Positions 25,747 to 33,854 of a stretch of DNA of 64,000 bases are shown here, piece after piece. The stretch covers positions 248,001 through 312,000 of the forward strand of contig JAJFPB010000010.1 of NCBI GenBank assembly GCA_020881915.1, written 5' to 3'. Numbering within the stretch: position 1 is the first letter of the stretch; each line of letters opens with the position of its first letter. The translations under genes were made by a program, and so were the position numbers. Below the pieces are notes generated by a model. The model was not told the DNA's origin. It saw only the letters and a list, made by a program, of their open reading frames with translations, and searched no databases. The DNA comes from Paramyrothecium sp. XJ0827 (taxonomy: Eukaryota > Ascomycota > Sordariomycetes > Hypocreales > Stachybotryaceae).

Positions 25747-25939
25747 TATTATATTTAATATTAAATATAATATATAGATTACTAAATATAGGTAAAAAAA
25801 AGGTAAATATATTAAAAGAAAAGATAAACTTAAGATTAAGTAATAATATCTAGTTAAGGTTAATTTATTTTAGTACTACTAATATTAATCTAGGCCTTTT
25901 ATAGGCTAGATTTAGTAACCTATGAAATGTAGTATAATA
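25747..25939 (-). repeat. family-3 LTR, right copy
   Basis: This 193-bp repeat is co-linear with 15742-15934. The two differ mainly by C/T and G/A changes. GGCAGATATACT-type sequence on the left is GGTAAATATATT on the right, the pattern expected from independent RIP of the two LTRs. Confidence 0.82.
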
Positions 25940-27109
25940 GATATAAGGTAATTAAGGATTATTAGAGATTTATTTATTTTTAAATAAAATAATAGAAAAG
26001 TATTTAAAGTATATAAGAAATTATTATTAGTTTATAAGAAAATAATATAATAAAGATTATTTTAAGAATTATATATTATTAATAGCTATTAAGTATTTAA
26101 TAAAATATATATAAAAGACTTACTATTTATATAATTATTTATATTAACTAGATTACTATAATTCTTTTTAATTACTATAAGTACTTACTTACTATAATCT
26201 TTTTTACTAATATTATTCCTAAAGTATTTCTTTATTTTATTAGGTAAATACTATATTCTTATTAAGCCTTAGAATAGCTATAGTATTATATCTAATATAT
26301 TCTTTTATTATATACCTAAATCTTTTACTTTATTAGTTTTATATAATTATATCTTTAGTAAGAGTAAATATTACTTTAAGTTATAGTTTATAAATTAATT
26401 TCTTTATTTCTTTTATATAAATTTATTATAGCCTAAATAGGTTATAATTATTCTATTCTAGCTTAGTTATAAGGTTAGTATAGGTTGTAATAATAAGATT
26501 TCTTCTTTAAAAGCTAATTAAAGAATATCTTAGGAACTATATATTATTAATAGCTAATAGATTCTAATTTAAATATAATATATAGAATCTTCTATTTATA
26601 TAGTAGGTTTCTTTTCTTAGAGTATATAAATAAATAATTTATAGATTATAATATATAATACTTCTTAGAGTATTATAAGAAGTAATTCTTTTTAATAATA
26701 TCTTTATACTTCTATTATTATTTATAAGAACCTTTTTCCCTATAGGTCCCTATTCTTATTAAATATTTTTCTATTTCTATTTTTTTATTTCTAGCTTCCT
26801 TCTTCTAGCCCTTTCTTTATACTAGTATCTTATTTAGGCTAGTATATTAGGGTTTAGCTTATTAATTATACTAGTAGTATAGGGGGCTAGCCTATTTAGA
26901 GGGCTAGTAGCCTTGAGGCTAGTATGGCATTTATATGTAATATTATATGACTTTCTATGGCTTAGTTATGACCTTGGGTCAGGTCGTGATATTTACTAAG
27001 AAAAGAATAGTAATTAGTAATAGAGATAATAGCAAGATTGTAATTAGTAGAGATACTAAAATAGCTCCTATTTCTAAAAAGACTGTTTAAGTAGTAAGGT
27101 TACTAGCAA

Positions 27110-27125
27110 ACGGCGAATTCGCCGT
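27110..27125. repeat. perfect 16-bp palindrome
   Basis: ACGGCGAATTCGCCGT is its own reverse complement. It is the first GC-rich sequence after the AT-rich block. No function is known; it could be a protein-binding site or chance. Confidence 0.4.
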
Positions 27126-27505
27126 ATAGGATCGAACTTACTTAACGCCCGCCGACTCCATAATCTCTCCCACTCCGGGAGACTCAGTGCCGACCGTGAG
27201 CATTAAAAGGAGCTCTGGCAACTTCGCGGGCAAACGCATAGTGCCTAGCTGTATCAACCAAGTCTGTCGACAAGTGAAGCTTGATTGCGATAGTAGAACA
27301 AGTGTAATTAATATATTCTCAAGCTAGCGAGAAGAAAACAGAATTGAATACGTGTTGGAGAAGCTAGGACAAAGATTGCTTGCATTATTTACTAGAAATC
27401 AGCGTCTATTAGTAAGGTTCCTTCACGAGAAAACGGTCATCGTTGGGAACTAGATAACCCACCAAACACGTTAAAATTAAGTCAGAAACTACAACATACA
27501 TCGAG

Positions 27506-27691
27506 ATGGCTGGCATGTTTGACGTGTCGCATAGTCCTGTCAAGTTCAAGACAAAGTTCCACACATCGCCTGAGAGCAGATTTACCTTGCATAATTCACG
27601 TGTACTTGGCGTGCTCGAACTTGTCGGTCCGGAAATGAAGAATTCAGGAGATGAAGAGATACAATATCATGTAGGCTACGTTAGATATTGA
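27506..27691 (+). CDS. short unrecognised open frame, doubtful gene
   Basis: A 61-codon frame starts MAGMFDVSHSPVKFKTKF and ends HVGYVRY. The sense codons look ordinary and the ATG context (GAGATGG) is acceptable. I recognise no domain, signal peptide or splice partner. It could be a small gene, a relict exon or chance, and chance is the most likely of the three. Confidence 0.15.
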   Translation: MAGMFDVSHSPVKFKTKFHTSPESRFTLHNSRVLGVLELVGPEMKNSGDEEIQYHVGYVRY

Positions 27692-27878
27692 GACATAACG
27701 GCATACGAAAAATGACAGGGCACCAGGGGGCTGATATATTTACGGCCCATGGTCCAAGCGTGATGCAGGGAATTATCCCCCTCGTTTATTTGCCTGTTTA
27801 GAGCCGGATAAAGCCATCAGGGTTACCAAGTTTCCAGCTCAAAGCACTTAAAATTCAAAAAGCTCGACGGGATCCCAG

Positions 27879-28283
27879 ATGCGTAACAACATCCCTACTT
27901 CTTCAGCCGTGGTGCTGTGCCTTGCTGCACCTGCCGTACAGGCCTTTATTAGACCCTGTATTTACCAGAGCTACAAGTGTGGGTTCAATCTGGTCATCGA
28001 TTATGGTACGTACAATCACCATCCTTCCCTCGTCACCGCTTTCGAATGAATACCATCCTTAACGCTGTATGCTTCGGTTTAATCCATAGGCTATACGATG
28101 GATGAGTTCTCCAGCGCTGTCGCTCTCACGCCGTCTATTCCCAACCTCTCCGGCCCTCAGCTTCTCCAGGTTATCTACCGTTGCATCAACATCAATGGCG
28201 GGATAGCCGGTAACGCGTTTTGCATTGCCGGCTGCATTGACATGGGGGGGGAACTATTCAATGACCAATGCATTATGTCTTGA
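27879..28283 (+). CDS. small secreted six-cysteine protein (effector-like), paralogue 1
   Basis: Exons 27879-28005 and 28090-28283 join across a GTACGT..TAG intron that splits a Gly codon, giving 106 residues. Residues 1-22 form a signal peptide ending AVQA. The mature chain has six Cys at 27, 34, 74, 87, 91 and 103 (C-x6-C-x39-C-x12-C-x3-C-x11-C). It has the motif PCIYQSYKCG at the start and RCI..GNAFCIAGC..NDQC at the end. The gene lies convergent to a paralogue at 28649-29015 with the same intron position and phase and the same Cys spacing. No catalytic motif is seen. Secretion and disulfide bonding follow from the sequence. An effector or antimicrobial role is only suggested by size, Cys content and position between transposon-rich blocks. 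The ORF from the internal ATG at 28098 is exon 2 only. Confidence 0.85.
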
Positions 28284-28648
28284 ACCAATTGACTCCTGCC
28301 ATTATACCACCGACGCCTTTCCTTTTCAGAGAGTTTTTGCGTGCTCTGTTCCCGGTTTCTCAAATGACGTCCCTTGATCCCCTATTTTGTGTGTGAAGGT
28401 CTCCTTCTAACCGGAGCTCTCATTCTAATGATCTTCGTGCTCTTCGCGCATGATATGGTGTCAGGACGAGTAGAGTCGCCGAGAACACGAGATTGGACGC
28501 ATAGACAGTTTAGGAAATCGCTACTCTCATTAAAAAAAACCCCGAGGGGGAAAAAAGAGTAGTAGCATCGTCACAATTATCCGTCCCAGGTTCAAGGACC
28601 AACTCCCTCACACACCCGTACCATAGCTACCACACCAACCACACCACC
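28284..28648. other. convergent 3' intergenic region between the secreted-protein paralogues
   Basis: The two genes point their 3' ends at each other across 365 bases. The stretch includes a run AAAAAAAACCCCGAGGGGGAAAAAA-like (28530-28556), with a short C/G-rich inverted repeat between A runs. A 62-codon open frame at 28374-28562 shows no recognisable feature. Confidence 0.4.
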
Positions 28649-29015
28649 TTACATAGTACACATGTCGTTGTTGAGGCTTGTGCCAATCACAGCACAACCG
28701 ACGATACAGTAGGAGTTCCCTACAATACTGCCAGCTTCATCAATGCAGCGAAAGAGGACTTGGCCTAGTTGGGCCGTTGTGATGGTTGGGGCGTCTGGAT
28801 TGATGTCATATGCGGCTTGCAAATCGGCACTCACGTACCCTTTATCAGGGTTAGTAAACCACTTGGGAGTAGATCAAGGACTAAAATTTACCGTTGGTGA
28901 GTAGTGTTGAGCCACACACATACTCCTGATAGGTGCATGGGGTTGTGATTTGGGCCTGCGCAATAGGCGACAAGGCAAGCAAGAAAAGAAGTCCTGCAAG
29001 ATGTTGGGGCGCCAT
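28649..29015 (-). CDS. small secreted six-cysteine protein (effector-like), paralogue 2
   Basis: Minus-strand exons are 29015-28892 and 28839-28649, with intron GTAAAT..AAAG containing a good TACTAAC branch site. They give 104 residues. A signal peptide covers about residues 1-21 (MAPQHLAGLLFLLALSPIAQA). Six Cys are at 27, 34, 73, 86, 90 and 102 (C-x6-C-x38-C-x12-C-x3-C-x11-C). PCTYQEYVCG and RCI..GNSYCIVGC..NDMC match paralogue 1 position for position. The intron interrupts the same Gly codon in both genes. An inverted tandem duplication followed by divergence explains the arrangement. Function is unknown and the paralogue relationship is strongly supported. Confidence 0.85.
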
Positions 29016-29994
29016 ATTGATTCTCTGGAGAGAGGGCTCGTGGGATGAACGGGCTGGAGTCTTTCAAAAGTGATGGATAGAATGAGTTGCAGGAAGTTAG
29101 GCGCATGTCTCCTGGGGTGTGGTTTGACGGATATAAGTAGCAAGATGACATGGACCAGGGTCCAATCTTGACAACCGAGACAACAGCTCACCCAGTCAGT
29201 CAATGTGCCATCCCTCCCAGCCACGTTGAGTGTATGGACAAAGCCGAGACCTACTCTGATGTTCATTCCTGTCGTTGGTTATGCAGTCGACTTTCGGCAT
29301 TCCTTTGTGCTTGGCCGACGGGGCGCCTTCACACAGCACTAGACGTGTCATCACTGACCTCCTCCCCTTCGAATGAGGAATGGGTTGTCTGTCGATGCAC
29401 GGGTAGCATGCTAGCCATTCATCCAAATGCCAGAGATTCCCGTCGGTTAGTAAGAAAGTTCCGAGAATTTCATATGGCCTGATTTCACCTCAGGCTTGGT
29501 CGCACTTGTCACGACCCTGGCTGACCCCATGACTAAGCTACGGAAATATGTGCAACCGTTCCTACCAAGAACCAATCAAGTATAGCGCTTGCAACAGCGC
29601 CTACCACCGGGACCCCTGCCCAGCGCAGTGGCCCCTGGTGCGAAAAGGATGGAAGAACTGTCCAAGGCTAGGACCAGACTAATACGTGACCAATCACAAG
29701 AGGACTCCAAGGAGCGCAAGCAAGAGGGATCCAAGGAGCGCATGTAAGAGGACTCCTTCCGGTATATAGATGAGAGAGTACCACTCCGTATGAGGGCACC
29801 CGAGCAGCTATCAATAACATACTGTCTCTGGGATTGCTCTGCTTGCATAACCACTCGTGTGACCCTTTGCACCAGTCTCGCCGGACTAGTGACAACAAGA
29901 CAATGTTCGACAATCGACATATTGCTTACCGTATAGCCCTGCTACTGATAAGCCCCAGTACGTTTACCTACCCTATACTCCGTAGTAAGTATCG
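29016..29994. other. gene-free stretch with a minisatellite and a possible LTR
   Basis: No convincing gene is present. Open frames at 29150-29482 (+) and 29196-29426 (-) lie opposite each other and show no domain. A short tandem repeat around 29690-29755 repeats AAGAGGACTCCAAGGAGCGC with slight changes two to three times. An LTR-like head begins at 29507 and is listed separately. Confidence 0.4.
29507..29900 (+). repeat. possible unRIPed LTR related to family 1
   Basis: TGTCACGACC at 29507 is identical to the first ten bases of the family-1 LTR at 58881. CATGACTAAGC follows at a similar distance in both. A TATA-like GGTATATAGA near 29760 would suit an LTR promoter. The 3' boundary is not defined and no target-site duplication was found (left flank GCACT), so the end coordinate is approximate. 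The stretch is not RIPed, unlike the other LTRs. Confidence 0.3.
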
Positions 29995-30009
29995 CGATCA
30001 TCGCAATCT

Positions 30010-30783
30010 GCAACTCTCCCCTATAAAAATTTTCACCCCTCGTAGCTATTAGCGGCTTATTAGTAGGGGTCGCTTTTTTAGGCCACTTTGCCACACTTCT
30101 TGCTGCTGCGCCCTATTGCGGCCCTAGCAATAGCATAAATAAAGACCTTAGGAGAGTTTATCTTTATCTATAAAAGCTAGCTCCAATAATATATCTACGT
30201 AGACCTTGTAGCTTCCTTTGGAACCTAGGAGCTATAGGTATTAGAAAGCCTGCCTTTCTAAATAATAGTAGCTAATTGCGGAGGTTTTTCTCCCCGAAGG
30301 TAAGCTACTAGATAGCTACTAATTCCCTCTAAGGGTTTTTCTCTACTGCCGCTTATACTGCTATTTCTATTACTTAGTTACTAGAGTATAGACTACAGTA
30401 GTAGCTTTAGTAGGTAAGTAAGAGAATTTTAATTAAATAAAACCAAGGGTTAATTATATTATATCTTATATTTCTACTAATAGAATAAAGGCTTTAATAA
30501 AAGGAGTGCTTTTAAGCCTATAAAATACTAGATAAAGGATTAGAAGGGTAGCTATTGGAGGAGTAGCAATAGATACTTATATAGTAGTGCCTAATGGCCG
30601 CCTCCCTAGAGTTAGGCTTAATAGCTAATCTAGAAAGCAAGGCCCTACAAGAAGTGCTAGGTAATGGCTCTATATAGTAGGACTTCTAGATACTTTAGCT
30701 CAGCACATCCTATGCCCCTATAGGGGACCTGAGCGACCTGAAGGCCGCTGGATAGAAAATACATTAATCAATCAATCAATCAA
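30010..30783 (+). mobile_element. 5'-truncated non-LTR (LINE-like) retrotransposon remnant
   Basis: About 774 bases are flanked by a 15-bp direct repeat, CGATCATCGCAATCT at 29995-30009 and CGATCGTCGCAATCT at 30784-30798, with one transition between the copies. The 3' end carries an (AATC)n tail (about 30764-30783). A long variable duplication plus a simple-sequence tail is the hallmark of target-primed LINE insertion. Composition inside is moderately RIP-like. No reverse-transcriptase motif can be read, as expected for a short 3' fragment. Confidence 0.6.
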
Positions 30784-33700
30784 CGATCGTCGCAATCTAT
30801 CTTTAATTTTACGCTAAAATTACAAGTCGAGGCCGACACCGGCTATCCGGCAATTTCAGCTACATCTGCGGTGGTCAGGTATGAAAATATGGTCATCTAA
30901 GCGGACCCTTTGCTAAAGCATCCTATTCTGGCCTGACTGGTGGTCGTGTGTGTGGGACAGCGAACCGGATTTGAGACCCGTAAGCCCTGAGAGGAATGCC
31001 ACCGGACCATCGGCAGCCTGGCAACCTAAGAGGCTCGTCTCGCTTTAAGAGAAGCGATTGGGTGACATGACCCATCTTCAGTTCTAGTATGTCGAGCAAA
31101 TTGTAATCTCGTTTTGTTATTGGGGTTCAGCGGTCCGTTTTCTGACTGGTCCAATCCAAGCTACGTATTGGTATCCCTTCAAGGTCAGAACCTCTTACTA
31201 AAGTATTACTTTCTTTAACTTTATTATATCTTTCTTACTTATAACTTATTTATGGTTTATGATCTCTATATGTAATGCCCCGCATTACGTATATATCTAA
31301 TCCCTTAAGTCTTGCTAGCACATACAGTTACTAATCTAAGTGTCTATTGATCATTACTCCGTTTCATCAGGCTTATTGCCTCAAGAGTGAAGACATATCA
31401 CCTTCCTTGCGTTGAGTTAAGAGCTTCCCTGCGTCTATCTACATAAATCTTTTCTAGTAAGTCCTTTAGAAAGGAGATGCCCTACAATACTTAGGCTAGC
31501 CTCAGCCATCTCTTACTTGAGCTTACCCGGCCTAAGTCTTAATAGACAGACATCTTCATGGGGGATTGTAAGTAAGAGATGATGCCGGCTGGGATTACAG
31601 CGCCAATGCTGGCACCTTCTCATTAGCTCTGGCGCACCTTCTCCGCCTTGGTGCATAACTGGGTACGCGTTATTCTTGATCCGACGCAGTTTTCAGCCGA
31701 TAAGACAAGGTTGCGCCAGAGCCAACTGCAGATACGCGCTCGTTCGCGCTTCGCTTGTCGGCGATACGCTTGCATCAGCCCGACCCTTCATCTCCTACAG
31801 AGGGCAACCTAGCAAAGCAATCCTTGTCTATGGCTATTTAGGGACGGCCAACACGGAGATAGATAGACAGATAGATGGATGGGCAGAGTGCTACCATCAT
31901 CTCAAACCCTGGGGTACGAAACAACGAACCCACCCATACGGCACATACGGCCGCATGAGAGTAGGTCAGTGCGGCCGAGTTTTCTAACCCTGGGGTACGA
32001 AAAGGTCGACTCGAGCTGAAAAAAATTAATCAGGTTGGATGTCAGTGCAGGTTGAAACGTACACTATTATTATTATCATCAGTCAATGAGGTGATTGACA
32101 CTAAATAATCTACCAATTCCTCAAGCTGCATTCTTTCTGTTCATGGGTATACCATACGGAGAAACCGGTAAGAAGGAGAGGTCAGTCAAAGCTGAGATGA
32201 TATTTCGAAAGGCAGCTTACGGAAAGATCAATGCCTCCTCGATCAGGTGCTTATTTGTTATGCATTGTTTAGCCCGAGCTGAAAGGCTTCGGCGTGGCCT
32301 TCGGCATACCATGATCGGGGCGCGTAGCGTCTCAGCTCGATCATCCCAGCGTCGGGAGCCTCGGTATTTGAAGGAGTTAAAGTACTTACAGGTAGTCATG
32401 ATTGTTCTCGTCATATAGTAGACAACCCATGGCCAACGGAATCTGAGCATTGGGAGGGAGGCGAAATGGCCCATGAAATTGGGGCCTGGGGCAGTCGGGG
32501 TTAATAAATTATTCTTAGCCCTGGATGGACGCATCTGATGTTTGCGGGTGCCGTGGCCGACAGGGATTTAAGATTACGGATATATCGCGTCGGGATCAGT
32601 CTTCACGGGTGATGCCTGTCTAGGCCGGGCGACAGGGGCTTTTCTTTGTGGTTTTGCTGCGAAGTGTAGCAAAACCTCACGGATTTTTTTTTCTTCTTCT
32701 TCTTGTTTGGCCCTTCGCAAAGAAGTGACGAGCAGCCAGCCAGCCAGCCTTCGAAAGAAATGGCCGCAAGTACAGAAATCATCGGCAAGGTCTCCCGTCG
32801 AGCCAAGCGGTCTGCAGAAGGGGTCTCAACGACAAGAAGAGGGGCAAAGCGAGCCAAGCCCTGTGAACAGCCCGGGCCTACCCTACTACGCCAATGATCT
32901 CGCGGATCAGGTCGTGATTCCCACGCACAGCCCACCATATGGTCCGTGCCAACCATACATTCCAGAGAGTTACCATTGTCCAGATTTAATCGAAAATCAG
33001 GTCCTGATACGCGGTCCCTACGCGAATCGTTAATTCTTGACGCGATCCTACCCTTTACTATATTCCCCCCTATTGTCCGCGTATCACGACCTGATCCTAC
33101 AAACCAACCCATTCTATTATAATGAGAATAAACCCAAAGCAAGCCCCACAACCTCATCCTTCAATCCAATTCATTCTGGCAAAGTAAACCAATAGCAAGC
33201 CTTGGTTAGCTTTGGTGGGGACTTGGTGGGTTGGGAGGGAGGGGAGGCTTAATAGCTTTATTGGAGCCTCAGGTCAGCACCTTCATTTCAAGTCTATTAA
33301 TTCAATTCAAGTTAAGTAAGTCCATGGACGATTTTATTTCAAGTAATCAAGTTAGACCCCCAAACTTGACTTACTTGAATTGAAGTCAGCGCTGCGTAGT
33401 AGCTGCGGCTACAACGAGAAGGAGGGTTAACAAGAATGAATACATACTAAATATTTTCGTCACTCGAGTTTGGTTAATACTGTACGTTTGAAAAGCCTTG
33501 TAAGCAGACCTGATGACGATAGTAGTAAAATCGTTAATAGTTGGTTTTTATGGGCATATTTTATAGTTCTTCTGCTCCCTCCTAATCGTCCTAGACACAA
33601 GAGTTAATACTATCCATTCTAACCCCGCTATTATTATTCATCTACCTCTATCGAAGAATATGAAGGAATGTTTGGAATACCAGTCTTAGTGTCACGCTCT

Positions 33701-33854
33701 AGATTGATAACATTGTCTAAAACACCTCATATGGTTACTGGAACTCTATATTCTTATTGTTTCTCTGCCTTTTGTATTTCAGGAATGGGCAATTATCTAA
33801 AACACGTCTTGTGATTACTAGAACTCTACATTCTCGTTATTTCTCTGCCTTTCG
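30784..33854. other. gene-free part of the central island
   Basis: No protein gene can be supported. Open frames at 31676-31987, 32095-32418 and 32603-33157 overlap others on the opposite strand and show no domain. Visible structure: a GATA/GACA microsatellite near 31858-31879; the phrase AACCCTGGGGTACGAAA twice, near 31907 and 31987; inverted-repeat groups at 32904-33097 and 33303-33382; and a TTC-rich run near 32685-32704. Confidence 0.4.
32904..33097. repeat. inverted-repeat cluster, possible MITE
   Basis: GGATCAGGTCGTGAT at 32904-32918 is the exact reverse complement of 33083-33097. A third copy at 32996-33014 (ATCAGGTCCTGATACGCGG) pairs with 33077-33095 with a single mismatch, making a 100-bp unit with 19-bp terminal inverted repeats. 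No duplication of flanking bases is evident, so a transposable-element origin is not proven. Confidence 0.4.

Larger units (their letters stand above)
15742..25939 (-). mobile_element. family-3 LTR retrotransposon, 10.2 kb, inserted in a family-2 LTR
   Basis: Two direct LTRs of exactly 193 bp (15742-15934 and 25747-25939) bound a 9.8-kb interior. The duplication GATAT flanks the element (15737-15741 and 25940-25944), and the interrupted family-2 LTR resumes directly on the other side. Near 21316-21360 the reverse strand reads IYINNIIIFS, which back-translates through RIP to a YVDDIIIFS-type reverse-transcriptase motif. This suggests minus orientation and, weakly, Ty1/copia affinity. All frames are closed. 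10.2 kb with such short LTRs is unusual, so an undetected internal insertion or a large gag or extra ORF is possible. Confidence 0.78.
8535..26492 (-). mobile_element. family-2 Ty3/gypsy LTR retrotransposon, RIP-saturated, itself interrupted
   Basis: The LTRs are 8535-9118 (584 bp) and 15707-15741 plus 25945-26492 (583 bp in total). The second is split by the family-3 element. Without that insertion and its duplicated 5 bp the element is about 7.75 kb. The target-site duplication ATAAG flanks it at 8530-8534 and 26493-26497. Orientation is minus. Around 11995-12035 the reverse strand encodes YLNNIFIF, the RIP form of the gypsy reverse-transcriptase motif YLDDxxIF with both Asp codons (GAT) changed to Asn (AAT). 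No open reading frame survives. It closely resembles the plus-strand copy at 43527-51437. Confidence 0.85.
8419..26991 (-). repeat. family-1 LTR, split by a nested insertion (8419-8534 and 26498-26991)
   Basis: Bases 8419-8534 match the first about 116 bases, and 26498-26991 the remaining about 494, of the family-1 LTR in reverse orientation. Compare the less mutated copy at 59518-60129. Together they make 610 bp, the expected length. The split point carries the ATAAG duplication of the inserted family-2 element. The outer end near 26880-26991 keeps TG and CG and is much less RIPed than the inside. No internal retroelement sequence adjoins either end, so it looks like a solo LTR. The five bases flanking it (TAATT and TTTAC) do not match. 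Confidence 0.8.
26992..27878. other. mostly non-coding start of the central island
   Basis: Composition returns to normal after 27070. A perfect 16-bp palindrome (ACGGCGAATTCGCCGT) lies at 27110-27125. The only open frame of note is the 61-codon one at 27506-27691, listed separately. Nothing else is recognised. Confidence 0.4.

Noticed and set aside
8040..26880. AT-rich block read as a centromere or mitochondrial insertion
   Set aside because: LTR pairs, target-site duplications and RIPed reverse-transcriptase motifs explain it as retroelements. Whether it also serves as a centromere cannot be told from sequence.
31676..31987. 103-codon plus-strand open frame
   Set aside because: It spans a GATA/GACA microsatellite and a repeated phrase and shows no domain, so it is probably chance.
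31900..32000. Possible 5S rRNA-like sequence around the repeated ACCCTGGGGTACG phrase
   Set aside because: The internal control regions and length of fungal 5S rRNA do not fit.
32603..33157. 184-codon minus-strand open frame with a lysine run
   Set aside because: The lysines come from a TTC/T-rich low-complexity run, the frame covers inverted repeats, and no domain is present.
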